Of a stretch of DNA of 64,000 nt, positions 16,325 to 25,518 are shown in pieces (position 1 is the stretch's first letter; each line of letters begins with the position of its first letter). The notes beneath the pieces are model-generated. The model worked only from the letters and a program-made list of their open reading frames with translations. It ran no database searches and was not told the DNA's origin. Location: assembly GCA_003457135.1 (NCBI GenBank), contig DMSQ01000059.1, positions 23,922 to 87,921 of the forward strand, written 5' to 3'. The translations under genes were made by a program, and so were the position numbers. The stretch is from Prolixibacteraceae bacterium (GTDB taxonomy: Bacteria; Bacteroidota; Bacteroidia; Bacteroidales; Prolixibacteraceae).

Positions 16325-17208
16325 TGTATCTGTATGTTTTTTACAAATGAGTAGGCCGATCCGTTTTCAAGATAAATGACAGGTATTTCTTTGATAAAGG
16401 TTTTCATCCAGGTGGCACAGTATTCCATTCCGGCTTCCTCCGAAGGAATATGCCCTGTAAAAATTGCCGCCTTCTTCATGCCCAACAGGTAAGCGTCCAA
16501 AACATATTCGTAAGTTTCCCATTCCGGGGCTTCACCGGCCACAAGCAATTCGGTGAACTCGCTGGTCAGTAATTTAATGTGCGACTGAGAACCCGGAGCT
16601 CCCACCGCAAATGCCACATTAGTAAACCGCATCAAAGGGTCTCCCACAATCCGCAACTGGCTTCCTTTCAGTTTGACCTGAAGTTTTTGGGCAAAACCGC
16701 CAACCGTTTGTTCATCGAACCTGAAGAACAGCATGGAGCTGTCAATCTGATTGGCTTTCCAGCCCAATTTTTCAATCATGCCCACGTAAATTCCGTCGGG
16801 AACAGTCCGGTGCCAGTGGTCGTGAAACCTGAAAATAATCAACTTGTGCTTTTTAATGTATTCATTCTTTGCACGATAAACCGGATTGCCTTTAAGCATA
16901 TCGGTTTTATCGAGGTGATTGTAAAAAGTTGGTTCGTGAACGATTATGAGGTTGCAGTTTTTGGCAACCGCCTGGCGCAGGATTTCCATATCGGCAAACA
17001 TACTTACAGCAACTCCGGTAACCTTGTCGTCCGGATTGCCCGTTTTAAATGTATCCACCGTTTCCTGACTCCACGGACAGGTCAAATGTATTTGCATCTG
17101 ACTGAGGACCTGACGGGCAGTCAGTGTCCCTGAAACAATATCCTGTGCACTCAATTGTTGTGATCCGACAAACGACAGAAGAATCAAACATGCTCCAATT
17201 AATTTCAT
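16321..17208 (-). CDS. Exported NIF3-like dinuclear metal protein
   Basis: 295 residues with a signal peptide (cleavage near QQLSAQ). The metal-site motifs of the NIF3/YbgI family are present: HEPTFYNH near residue 96 and GHIPSEEAGM toward the C-terminus. NIF3 proteins usually lack signal peptides and are cytoplasmic, so an exported version is unusual, although seen in Bacteroidota. The function of the family is poorly defined; metal-dependent hydrolase activity has been suggested. It is the first gene of a pair with the HAD phosphatase, with a 4-nt overlap. Confidence 0.8.
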   Translation of the reverse strand: MKLIGACLILLSFVGSQQLSAQDIVSGTLTARQVLSQMQIHLTCPWSQETVDTFKTGNPDDKVTGVAVSMFADMEILRQAVAKNCNLIIVHEPTFYNHLDKTDMLKGNPVYRAKNEYIKKHKLIIFRFHDHWHRTVPDGIYVGMIEKLGWKANQIDSSMLFFRFDEQTVGGFAQKLQVKLKGSQLRIVGDPLMRFTNVAFAVGAPGSQSHIKLLTSEFTELLVAGEAPEWETYEYVLDAYLLGMKKAAIFTGHIPSEEAGMEYCATWMKTFIKEIPVIYLENGSAYSFVKNIQIQ

Positions 17209-17440
17209 ATCCTAAATTATTGCCAGCTCCGAAAGAATGTTTTTCCTCTAAATAATTTAGAAACTGTTCTCACACTCTTTTTCGAATTGCTGATGTTAAA
17301 GTATCAAAAGTAGGAAAAATGAATCGTACACCGTACTCAATTCATTATTGAAATTTATTAAATACAATTTAAGGAGCAGGGCACTGAAACAGACTTTATT
17401 TTTACCTTTGTTATTATTCATAACCCTAAACCAAAATGCC

Positions 17441-18916
17441 ATGAAAGATTTTAAGTTTTGCCTGATATTCCTGATGAGTATTTTTTTGGCCTCATGTCAG
17501 ACCAATGAGCCCGAATGGACCGAACTTTTCAACGGAAAAGACCTGGCCGGCTGGTCTGCCAACCAAAATCCCGCTTCATTTAAGATCGAAGATGGCCTGC
17601 TTATTGCCAACGGGCCAATCAGTCATTTGTTTTATTCAGGCGATTTTAATAAAGGTGTCTTTCGCAATTTCGAACTGAAAGCCATGGTGAAAACCGATCC
17701 CAGTTGCAACTCCGGGATTGTTTTTCATACCCAGGAACAGCCTTACGGACCACTTTTGCGGGGTTATGAAGTCCAGATTAATAATTCGTATGAACGTCAG
17801 GGCGATTTTCTGGAGTTGAAAAAAACAGGAAGTCTTTACGGAATCCGTAATGTTTACTACCCAACGGTTAAAGATAACGAGTGGTTTGAATTGTCTTTCA
17901 AAGTGGTTGAAAACCGCTGCGAGGTATTTGTAAACGGAACGAAAGTAGTTGATTACATACAGCCGAATGATCCGTACCGACCCAAAAACGATAAGCTAAA
18001 AGTGTTCAGCGCCGGACGCATCGCCCTCCAATGCCATGACGAACAGAGCAAAGTGTATTTCAAAAGTATCCAGGTTAAACCATTGCCTAAAGCCGAAAAA
18101 TTCGAATTGCTGGTATCGAAGGAGTGGGACGATAAAATCACCAAAATGATGTTTGAAAACTTTCCTGTTATTGATTTTCATGTTCACCTGAAAGGTGGCC
18201 TGACCATTGCCCAGGCCTGCGAAAACTCATTGAAACTGGGTATCAACTATGGCATTGCCCCTAATTGCGGATTGAAATTTCCGGTAACCGACGATGCATC
18301 GCTGGCAGCTTATATGGATACGGTTCAAACGAAACCGATTTTCAGGGGAATGCAAGCCGAAGGACGCGAATGGGTGACCCTGTTTTCGCCTGAAGCTGTC
18401 GCCAAATTTGATTACATTTTTACCGATGGAATGACCTGGACCGACCATAAAGGCCGCCGGATGAGACTTTGGATGCCGGATGAAACTTTTGTTGATGATG
18501 AACAGAAATTTATGGATGAACTGGTAAGCAAAATTGAAAGTGTTGTGTCGCAAGAACCTATTGACATTCATGTAAACCCAACTTTTTTGCCTGCCGTGAT
18601 AGCCGCCAGATACGACGAACTTTGGACCAACGCCCGAATTGACCGTTTTGTAAAAGTTTTGGCTGACCATGGAGTGGCACTTGAAATCAACTCCCGGTAT
18701 AAACTGCCAACCGAAAAAATTCTCCGGAAAGCCAAAGAAGCCGGAGTGAAATTCACATTCGGGACCAACAACACCGGCGCGGACCTGGGCACGCTCGATT
18801 ATTCTTTCGAAATGAAGGAAAAACTCGGGTTGACTTACAAAGACATGTTCATGCCCAAAAAGCAAAACGAAAAACCAGTTTTAGTCAAAGGCCTTCCGGC
18901 GAAAATTACCGGTTAA
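17441..18916 (+). CDS. Lipoprotein fusing a DUF1080 domain to a PHP/amidohydrolase-like domain
   Basis: 491 residues. The start at 17441 gives a lipoprotein signal with lipobox LASC; an upstream TTG frame is rejected. Residues about 25-220 are a DUF1080 (3-keto-disaccharide hydrolase, concanavalin-like) domain: WTELFNGKDLAGW, CNSGIVFHTQ, GYEVQIN and a terminal FKSIQVKP strand. Residues about 245-470 form a metal-hydrolase-like part with DFHVHLKGG, a late IDIHVNPTF and TFGTNNTGAD, resembling PHP or amidohydrolase barrels. It is likely anchored in the periplasm or on the outer surface and acts on sugars. glpD follows after 12 nt. The domain pairing is unusual; the PHP assignment is moderate. 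Confidence 0.75.
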   Translation: MKDFKFCLIFLMSIFLASCQTNEPEWTELFNGKDLAGWSANQNPASFKIEDGLLIANGPISHLFYSGDFNKGVFRNFELKAMVKTDPSCNSGIVFHTQEQPYGPLLRGYEVQINNSYERQGDFLELKKTGSLYGIRNVYYPTVKDNEWFELSFKVVENRCEVFVNGTKVVDYIQPNDPYRPKNDKLKVFSAGRIALQCHDEQSKVYFKSIQVKPLPKAEKFELLVSKEWDDKITKMMFENFPVIDFHVHLKGGLTIAQACENSLKLGINYGIAPNCGLKFPVTDDASLAAYMDTVQTKPIFRGMQAEGREWVTLFSPEAVAKFDYIFTDGMTWTDHKGRRMRLWMPDETFVDDEQKFMDELVSKIESVVSQEPIDIHVNPTFLPAVIAARYDELWTNARIDRFVKVLADHGVALEINSRYKLPTEKILRKAKEAGVKFTFGTNNTGADLGTLDYSFEMKEKLGLTYKDMFMPKKQNEKPVLVKGLPAKITG

Positions 18917-18928
18917 ATAATACAAACG

Positions 18929-20497
18929 ATGAAGCGTTCAGAATCATTAAGGGCAATACGGTATTCGCCGGATAAAATCTGGGACATAGTCATTATCGGA
19001 GGTGGGGCGACCGGGCTTGGGGCCGGTGTTGATGCTGCATCGAGAGGTTATGATACGCTGGTTCTTGAAAAATACGATTTTGCGAAAGGAACCTCTTCGC
19101 GAAGCACCAAGTTGGTTCACGGGGGTGTTCGTTACCTTGCTGCCGGCGATATTGGCCTGGTTCTGGAAGCTCTCAACGAAAGGGGATTGTTATTGCAGAA
19201 TGCGCCACATCTGGTGAAAAATCAAAAATTTGTTATTCCCAATTATGAATGGTGGGACGGGCCGTTTTATACTGTTGGGTTGAAGGTTTATGATATGATG
19301 GCCGGAAAACTCGGGTTGGGGCCATCTATCCACATTACGAAAGAGGAAACCATGAAAGCAATCCCCAACCTGGTGGAAGAGGGTTTGAAAGGTGGGGTGA
19401 TTTATCATGACGGGCAGTTTGATGATTCAAGGCTTGCCATCAGCCTGGCACAAACCGTTACCGATAATGGAGGTTATGTGTTAAATAATTGCGGTGTAAC
19501 CCGTTTAATCAAAAATGAAGATGGGATCATTTCCGGTGTCGAATGTTTGGATTCTGAAAATAACCGATACTATACCATAAAAGCGAAAGTTGTTGTCAAC
19601 GCAACCGGAATTTTTGTTGATTCAATAAACCGCATGGATGAACCGGATCATGTGAAGACAGTGGTGCCCAGCCAGGGTATCCATATTATTTTAGACCAGT
19701 CTTTTCTTCAGGGAAATTCTGCAATTATGATTCCAAAAACTACGGATGGGCGGGTGTTATTTGCAGTTCCCTGGCATGGGAAAGTGGTGGTTGGTACAAC
19801 CGATACCCCGGTCGAAAATCCTGAGATTGAACCCAGGGCGCTGGATGAGGAGATTAAATTTATTTTGAATACGGCCAGTAAATACCTGACCAAAAAACCA
19901 AAGCGGAAAGACGTCTTGAGCATTTTTGCCGGTTTAAGGCCGCTTGCTGCTCCCGAAGATAAAAATCAGGAAACCAAGGAAATTTCGCGCAGCCATAAGT
20001 TAATTATTTCGAAATCGGGTTTGATTACGATGATTGGAGGGAAATGGACAACCTATCGTAAAATGGGCGAAGATATTGTGGATAAGGCAATCCTACTGGG
20101 TGGGCTGAACAATATGGAATGTGTCACCAAAAATATGCCTATTCACGGATATATAAAAAATACCAATAATTCAGGACATCTTCATGTTTACGGGTCTGAT
20201 CTGCCTAAGATTAAATCAATTATCGGTCAGGATTCGGAAATGGGGGAAAAACTTCATCCGGATTTACCTTATCTGAAAGCTGAGGTTGTTTGGGCAGTTC
20301 GTGAAGAGATGGCCCGTACGGTTGAAGATGTCCTAGCGCGAAGAACCAGGGCGCTTTTGCTGGATGCCAGGGCAAGCATTGCGATGGCTCCTGCGGTTGC
20401 TGAATTAATGGCCAAAGAGCTGGGATTTAGAAGAAAATGGCAGAAGGAACAAGTCCAATTATATACTGATTTTGCAAATGGTTATATTTTAAATTGA
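18929..20497 (+). CDS. glpD: Glycerol-3-phosphate dehydrogenase, FAD-dependent
   Basis: 522 residues. The FAD-binding motif GGGATGLGAG lies at residues 24-33 with E48 ending the second strand. KGTSSRSTKLVHGGVRYL is the family's substrate/FAD signature. A C-terminal helical domain holds the EEMARTVEDVLARRTR block. The enzyme oxidises glycerol 3-phosphate to dihydroxyacetone phosphate at the inner membrane and feeds electrons to quinone. It is followed by glpF with a short overlap of reading frames. No glycerol kinase (glpK) is present in the window, so glycerol phosphorylation must come from elsewhere, or the pair may serve glycerophosphodiesters or glycosyl-glycerol. Confidence 0.93.
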   Translation: MKRSESLRAIRYSPDKIWDIVIIGGGATGLGAGVDAASRGYDTLVLEKYDFAKGTSSRSTKLVHGGVRYLAAGDIGLVLEALNERGLLLQNAPHLVKNQKFVIPNYEWWDGPFYTVGLKVYDMMAGKLGLGPSIHITKEETMKAIPNLVEEGLKGGVIYHDGQFDDSRLAISLAQTVTDNGGYVLNNCGVTRLIKNEDGIISGVECLDSENNRYYTIKAKVVVNATGIFVDSINRMDEPDHVKTVVPSQGIHIILDQSFLQGNSAIMIPKTTDGRVLFAVPWHGKVVVGTTDTPVENPEIEPRALDEEIKFILNTASKYLTKKPKRKDVLSIFAGLRPLAAPEDKNQETKEISRSHKLIISKSGLITMIGGKWTTYRKMGEDIVDKAILLGGLNNMECVTKNMPIHGYIKNTNNSGHLHVYGSDLPKIKSIIGQDSEMGEKLHPDLPYLKAEVVWAVREEMARTVEDVLARRTRALLLDARASIAMAPAVAELMAKELGFRRKWQKEQVQLYTDFANGYILN

Positions 20498-20502
20498 ATT
20501 CT

Positions 20503-21249
20503 ATGAATCCGTTAATTGCTGAATACCTGGGTACTTTTATCCTGATCCTGATGGGCACTGGAGTTTGTGCAAATAGTTCACTGAGTGGTACCTTCGCCAA
20601 AGGAGCCGACTGGGTGTTGATTTCCTTTGGATGGGGGCTGGGAGTTTTTCTGGGAGTTATTGTGGCAGGTCCGTCAAGCGGGGCACATTTAAATCCTGCA
20701 GTAACCATTGGGTTGGCAGTTGCCGGAAATTTTGCCTGGGCCGATGCGCCGTTATATATCCTGTCGCAGTTGTTGGGCGCAATGTCCGGAGCATTTTTAA
20801 CATGGCTTCTTTTTGCCGACCATTATAATAAAACGACAGATGCAGGAACAGTAAAAGGGACATTTTGTACATCACCTGCCATTAAAAATACTCCCCGTAA
20901 TTTACTAAGTGAAGTCGTTGGAACTTTTGTTTTGATATTCGTTGTTTTACTCATTGCCGGTCCTGAATTTAAAGCTGATGGCATGGGCGAAGTAACTATG
21001 GGATTGGGATCGGTGGGCGCTTTACCAGTGGCATTGCTGGTTGTGGCTATTGGTATGAGCCTTGGAGGACTGACCGGCTATGCCATTAATCCGGCACGAG
21101 ACCTGGGGCCGCGTATAGTCCATTTCCTTGTTCCGATAAAAACCAAAGGCGCCAGCGATTGGGGATATGCCTGGATACCGGTAGTTGGACCTGTTACAGG
21201 AGCTGTTATTGCAGCTTTGGTATATTTAGTAGTTATCTCTGACAAATAA
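20503..21249 (+). CDS. glpF: Glycerol facilitator / aquaglyceroporin (MIP family)
   Basis: 248-residue membrane channel with six helices and two half-helices. The two NPA motifs are at 64-66 (HLNPAV) and 196-198 (INPARD). The aspartate D200 after NPAR is the hallmark of glycerol-conducting members. A TTG at 20494 overlapping the glpD stop could also start it, but the ATG at 20503 gives the usual N-terminus MNPLIAEYLGTF. It works with glpD in glycerol uptake. About 165 nt separates it from the GH3 gene, which has its own promoter. Confidence 0.92.
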   Translation: MNPLIAEYLGTFILILMGTGVCANSSLSGTFAKGADWVLISFGWGLGVFLGVIVAGPSSGAHLNPAVTIGLAVAGNFAWADAPLYILSQLLGAMSGAFLTWLLFADHYNKTTDAGTVKGTFCTSPAIKNTPRNLLSEVVGTFVLIFVVLLIAGPEFKADGMGEVTMGLGSVGALPVALLVVAIGMSLGGLTGYAINPARDLGPRIVHFLVPIKTKGASDWGYAWIPVVGPVTGAVIAALVYLVVISDK

Positions 21250-21366
21250 GGTATTAAAACAATTCATTTTTCTTTTACCCAAATCCGATTACCCACACCA
21301 AACATCATAAAGTAAAAAAATCAAGTATCTGCTCAATTATTTTATATGGAATTTCTTTTCATTTTG

Positions 21367-21374
21367 TAGATTTG
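21367..21374 (+). promoter_or_regulatory. Promoter of the GH3 gene
   Basis: TAGATTTG matches TAnnTTTG exactly and predicts a start near 21381, leaving a leader of about 33 nt. That leader contains three tandem AGACC units at about 21376-21391. The -33 region is poor. Confidence 0.5.
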
Positions 21375-21413
21375 CAGACCAGACCAGACCAGTATAACTT
21401 AAATCAATATTTT

Positions 21414-24044
21414 ATGAAACACATTTTGTATTTGATATTGCTGCTTTTATGCCCGATTCTGGGGATGTCACAACCCAGATTTCAATTCCAAAACACGAAT
21501 TTATCTACTCAGGAGCGAGTTGAAAGCTTACTTTCTGAAATGACACCGGAGGAAAAAATGCAGCAAATGCGCTACCAATCACCAGCTATTGAACGACTCG
21601 GAATTCCGGAGTATAACTGGTGGAACGAATGTTTGCACGGGGTTGCACGCGCCGGTTATGCCACCGTTTTTCCTCAGTCAATTTCCATCGCAGCTTCATG
21701 GGATACCGATTTGATCCACCAGGTAGCAAATGCTATTTCTGACGAAGCTCGGGCCAAACATCATGAATTTGAACGCCGGGGACTTCGGAAAATCTATCAG
21801 GGCTTAACTTTCTGGTCGCCAAACATCAATATTTTCCGTGATCCCCGTTGGGGACGTGGTCACGAAACATATGGCGAAGACCCCTACCTGACCGGACAGA
21901 TGGGCCTTCAGTTTGTGAAAGGTTTGCAGGGCGACGACCCGAATTACCTGAAAGTTGTGGCAACAGCCAAACACTTTGCAGTTCATTCTGGTCCGGAACC
22001 TTTGCGGCATGAATTTGATGCAAACATCAGTGAACGCGATTTGCGCGAAACATACTTGCCGGCATTCCGCACCCTGGTGGTTGAAGGAGGTGTGTATTCG
22101 GTGATGGGTGCCTATAACCGTTTTCGTGGCGAAGCTTGTTGTGCCAGCACCGTACTTTCAGGTATTCTTCGGGACGAATGGGGATTTCAGGGTTACATTG
22201 TAAGCGACTGTTGGGCCATTGGCGACATTTGGAAGTACCATAAAATTGCCAAAGACGAAGCTGAAGCTGCTGCCCTTGCCGTAAAACGGGGAACTGACCT
22301 CGAATGCGGCGATACTTACAAAGCATTACCTGAGGCTGTTAAACGGGGACTGCTCACCGAAAAAGACCTTGATGTTTCGGTAGGCCGTTTAATGACAGCC
22401 CGTTTTAAACTTGGAATGTTCGATCCGGACGAAAAAGTTCCGTATGCCCGGATTCCATTCTCTGTGAATAACAATCCGGCCAACGATCATTTGGCCCGGG
22501 TGGCTGCGCAGAAAAGTATCGTTTTACTGAAGAATAACAATAAAACTTTGCCATTAAGCAAAAAACTCAGCAAAATTGCGGTGATTGGCCCTAATGCCGA
22601 CGAAATTGAATCGTTGTGGGGTAACTACAATGGTATTCCTATGCATCCGGTAACTGTATTGCAGGGTATTAAAAATAAAGTAGAACCTCAAACCGAAGTG
22701 ATTTATGCGCAAGGCAGCGAACTCGCCAATGGTATTTCGAAACTGGTTCCGATCCCATCAATTTATCTGGAAACAGAAGATGGCAGGCAAGGCGCTTTTG
22801 GTGAATATTTTGCCAACAATAAACTGGTAGGACAACCACTTTTTACCCGCATTGACGATCAAATTAATTTTTACTGGGAATCTGGTTCGCCCGATCCACA
22901 CATGCCGGTTGATAATTTTGGGATTCGTTGGACAACCTACCTGAAAGCGCCGCAATCAGGTGAATATGAAATCGGAGGATGGAGTATGCCTTCATTTAAA
23001 ATATTTTACGAAGGCAAAGAAATAGTTGGTGGAAACAATGAACACAGCGCTTTTCACGATTCTAAAAAACTGAAACTTGAGGCAGGTAAACGCTACAAGC
23101 TGGTATTCGAATATGCCAACTATCATGGCGATGGCGATGCCCGTTTGTTGTGGGCAACCCCACAGCCCAACATGTTGGCACAGGCAGTTGAAGCTGCTAA
23201 AAAGTCGGATGTGGTTGTTTTGGTTTTGGGACTGAACCAACGGTTGGAAGGCGAAGAAATGTCTATTCAGGTTGATGGTTTCAAAGGTGGCGACCGCACT
23301 CACCTGAACCTGCCCAAATCACAAAGCGACTTAATGGAAGCAGTAAAAGCGACCGGCAAACCAATGGTACTGGTGTTGATAAACGGAAGCGCGCTTTCAA
23401 TCAATTACGCAGCCGAAAATATGGATGCAATCCTGACTGCCGGTTACCCGGGTCAACAGGGAGGAAATGCCCTGGCCGATGTCTTGTTTGGCGACTACAA
23501 TCCCGCAGGCCGGTTGCCGGTAACTTATTATAAATCGGTTGAGCAGTTGCCCGCATTCGAAAATTACGACATGGAAGGCCGTACTTACCGCTATTTCCGC
23601 CAGGCCCCGATTTATCCTTTCGGATTTGGGCTAAGTTATACCAGTTTCAAATATGCCGAACTGAATGTTCCGAAAGAAGCTAAAGTGGGCGATAAGATCA
23701 ATGTTTCGGTTAAAGTAACTAATGTTGGCGAACGCGACGGCGATGAAGTTGTTCAGTTATACATCACTGACGAAAAAGCATCCACTCCGCGCCCCATCCG
23801 TCAACTGGAAGGATTTAAACGCATCTCGCTTAAAAAAGGCGAATCGAAAACAGTTGAATTCACCCTTGAACCTCGCCAGCTTTCGATGATTAACGACAAA
23901 AATAAACAGGTTATCGAACCTGGATATTTCACCATTGCCCTGGGTGGAGAACAACCCGGATTTACAGGAACGACCAATGCTGAAACGACTGAAACTTTAA
24001 CCGGAAGATTAAAACTTGCGGGAAAACTTCTTGAAATAAAATAG
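21414..24044 (+). CDS. Exported GH3 glycoside hydrolase with PA14 insertion
   Basis: 876 residues. Signal peptide to about ILGMSQ. The N-terminal TIM-barrel domain contains WWNECLHGVARAG, KHFAVHSGPE and the nucleophile D265 in VSDCWAIG. The (alpha/beta)6 sandwich is interrupted at about 445-585 by a PA14 domain (GAFGEYFANNKLVGQPLF). A C-terminal fibronectin-like domain carries DGDEVVQLYI. This layout is that of Bacteroidota beta-glucosidases/beta-xylosidases; WWNECLHG and VSDCWAI point to the xylosidase/arabinosidase side. It is probably periplasmic, removing terminal sugars from plant oligosaccharides. The start at 21414 replaces a longer frame that lacks a signal peptide at its front. Confidence 0.92.
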   Translation: MKHILYLILLLLCPILGMSQPRFQFQNTNLSTQERVESLLSEMTPEEKMQQMRYQSPAIERLGIPEYNWWNECLHGVARAGYATVFPQSISIAASWDTDLIHQVANAISDEARAKHHEFERRGLRKIYQGLTFWSPNINIFRDPRWGRGHETYGEDPYLTGQMGLQFVKGLQGDDPNYLKVVATAKHFAVHSGPEPLRHEFDANISERDLRETYLPAFRTLVVEGGVYSVMGAYNRFRGEACCASTVLSGILRDEWGFQGYIVSDCWAIGDIWKYHKIAKDEAEAAALAVKRGTDLECGDTYKALPEAVKRGLLTEKDLDVSVGRLMTARFKLGMFDPDEKVPYARIPFSVNNNPANDHLARVAAQKSIVLLKNNNKTLPLSKKLSKIAVIGPNADEIESLWGNYNGIPMHPVTVLQGIKNKVEPQTEVIYAQGSELANGISKLVPIPSIYLETEDGRQGAFGEYFANNKLVGQPLFTRIDDQINFYWESGSPDPHMPVDNFGIRWTTYLKAPQSGEYEIGGWSMPSFKIFYEGKEIVGGNNEHSAFHDSKKLKLEAGKRYKLVFEYANYHGDGDARLLWATPQPNMLAQAVEAAKKSDVVVLVLGLNQRLEGEEMSIQVDGFKGGDRTHLNLPKSQSDLMEAVKATGKPMVLVLINGSALSINYAAENMDAILTAGYPGQQGGNALADVLFGDYNPAGRLPVTYYKSVEQLPAFENYDMEGRTYRYFRQAPIYPFGFGLSYTSFKYAELNVPKEAKVGDKINVSVKVTNVGERDGDEVVQLYITDEKASTPRPIRQLEGFKRISLKKGESKTVEFTLEPRQLSMINDKNKQVIEPGYFTIALGGEQPGFTGTTNAETTETLTGRLKLAGKLLEIK

Positions 24045-24063
24045 TTGGGATTGTTTGTTTGTG

Positions 24064-24098
24064 ATCCCCTCCCGAAATGGTGAGGGGATTATTTTTTT
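24064..24098 (+). terminator. Terminator of the GH3 gene
   Basis: An 8-bp stem ATCCCCTC / GAGGGGAT (24064-24071 with 24082-24089) is followed by a run of seven T. It lies 20 nt past the GH3 stop and just before the convergent HEPN gene. Confidence 0.8.
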
Positions 24099-24117
24099 AT
24101 CTTCCAAGATGTATTGC

Positions 24118-24534
24118 TCAATAATTTTCGAAGGATGAAGAAATGATCATGTGAATCAATTCAATTAGTTTTAGGTTAAGATCTTTCACCTCTTGTATAA
24201 GTGGATTAACAAGTTCTTCGTCAAAATCAATAAAATCAGCATAATCAGTTTCTTGCCTCCAGTCAAAAAGATGAGAATATAGTTTCCCATGTTCCCGGCT
24301 TAACATTCCGTCTTTCACAAAATTCAGAAATAGTTGAGTCTTTACTCCGTTATGAGTTTCGGCTTTAATGTCATTTTTGAAAAGAAGAGCACTTGCTAAA
24401 TAAAAACTTGAATAATAAAGTCGATTGATACATGAATTCCATCGCTGATTATTCGCCAGCAATTCTGCATCAGCAAATATCTCTGATGATTTTGAAATGC
24501 GATATATGATATAATCCTCTTTTGTGCCTTTCAT
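24118..24534 (-). CDS. HEPN domain protein, partner of the MNT gene
   Basis: 138-residue mostly helical protein with the HEPN pattern: AELLANNQRWNSCINRLYYS followed by SFYLASALL, as in the PF05168-like group. The strict RX4-6H catalytic motif of RNase-type HEPN toxins is not obvious: the closest is R-E-H-G-K-L-Y-S-H with seven residues between R and the last H. Whether it is toxic is therefore doubtful. Its start overlaps the stop of the nucleotidyltransferase gene by one base (TAATG), so the two are coupled. Such MNT/HEPN pairs can be type VII toxin-antitoxin modules or housekeeping pairs. Confidence 0.82.
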   Translation of the reverse strand: MKGTKEDYIIYRISKSSEIFADAELLANNQRWNSCINRLYYSSFYLASALLFKNDIKAETHNGVKTQLFLNFVKDGMLSREHGKLYSHLFDWRQETDYADFIDFDEELVNPLIQEVKDLNLKLIELIHMIISSSFENY

Positions 24535-24854
24535 TAAATGACAATTCCGTCTCGTTTAATATTTTTATACAATGGAGTTATTGAATGCCTGGATTCCCAT
24601 TCATTTTTTGAAAAGACAAAGGTTGAAATAGGTTCTCCTATTTCCATTTCAACATCAAAAAGCTCCTCCCGATATTCTTTTTCTGTTTTTCGTGAAACAT
24701 TCAGGTTGTTTAATAAGATTAAAATGTCCCAGTCAGAATCAAGCTCAGCTTCTCCTCTTGCATGAGAACCAAATAAGATTACCTCTGCCTGCGGATTTTT
24801 TTTTCTAATCCTTGCTTTGATCAGGTTGATAATATGTTGTTCTCTTTTGTTCAT
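24534..24854 (-). CDS. MNT-type nucleotidyltransferase
   Basis: 106-residue minimal nucleotidyltransferase. The core motif is GSHARGEAELDSDWDILIL, with G29-S30 and the metal-binding D41 and D43 in the GSX10DXD spacing. In MNT/HEPN modules this protein can AMPylate the HEPN partner and silence it. The HEPN gene follows with a one-base overlap. This copy is intact, unlike the broken one at 10299-10620. Confidence 0.87.
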   Translation of the reverse strand: MNKREQHIINLIKARIRKKNPQAEVILFGSHARGEAELDSDWDILILLNNLNVSRKTEKEYREELFDVEMEIGEPISTFVFSKNEWESRHSITPLYKNIKRDGIVI

Positions 24855-25041
24855 GAATCAAATGTATAAAAAATATCTCAGCAGACAAGGCTAATGATTC
24901 GATCAGGTGAGTCTGAAAATTGCGTGAATGGTAAACCATTTTGCTTTCTTCTGATCATCTGGCATTGAGTATCTATTAATAATCAAGTTAAACCAAAGCC
25001 AAAGATTGAAGTCTAAAACCAGAATTTAAATTTCAATGATT

Positions 25042-25419
25042 ATGAAGAAAATATTAATGATCCTTTTCGTGGTTACATTAGTTATGGGTTCAGGTTTTGC
25101 CCAGCAACGCGACCCTGCAGCACGCCTTCAGCGAGAGATCGAAGGTTTGACCACCGCTTTAGGTTTAAATCAGGATGAGGTTGCCAAAATTACCCCGATT
25201 GTTACTGAAGGGCAGAAAAAACAGTCGGATGCTTTCGCCAAAATGCGTGAAGCAGGTGGTGAAATGGACCGTGAAAAAATGCGTGAAACACGGACTAAAA
25301 TTACGACTGAAACCGACAAAGCATTAAAAGCTGTTTTAACTGCCGAACAAGGGGTGAAACTGGATGCATTCCGTAAGCAACAAGCCGAAGAACGGGCTAA
25401 AAGGATGCAGGGGCAGTAA
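25042..25419 (+). CDS. Small exported helical protein, Spy/LTXXQ-like
   Basis: About 125 residues: a signal peptide (MKKILMILFVVTLVM, cleavage near GFAQ) and a highly charged, mostly helical mature part with repeated KMRE/RTK segments. Similar small proteins in Bacteroidota resemble Spy/CpxP-type LTXXQ proteins; L-NQDEVAKI and LTAEQGVKLDAF resemble the family's helix-loop pattern. A periplasmic stress or chaperone role is possible but not shown. An in-frame ATG at 25036 would add two residues. It has a single-gene layout with a hairpin downstream. The family call is tentative. Confidence 0.7.
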   Translation: MKKILMILFVVTLVMGSGFAQQRDPAARLQREIEGLTTALGLNQDEVAKITPIVTEGQKKQSDAFAKMREAGGEMDREKMRETRTKITTETDKALKAVLTAEQGVKLDAFRKQQAEERAKRMQGQ

Positions 25420-25445
25420 TTCTTAATCTTTATTATCGAATTTGG

Positions 25446-25490
25446 AACAAGTATCAGAAGCTATTTTTTAACTTTTAATACTTGTTTCTT
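25446..25490 (+). terminator. Possible terminator with a long loop
   Basis: A 9-bp stem AACAAGTAT / ATACTTGTT (25446-25454 with 25478-25486) encloses a 23-nt T-rich loop and is followed by TCTTTATT. It lies between the Spy-like gene and the convergent regulator gene. Confidence 0.45.
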
Positions 25491-25518
25491 TATTCTGTAC
25501 AGTCAGTAATCAGGCACA

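Noticed and set aside
16579..17133. 184-codon + strand frame opposite the NIF3-like gene
   Set aside because: Antisense shadow; the minus-strand frame has the signal peptide and metal motifs.
18227..18865. 212-codon minus-strand frame inside the DUF1080/PHP lipoprotein gene
   Set aside because: It is a shadow of a well-supported gene on the other strand; His/Phe/Gly-rich composition without motifs.
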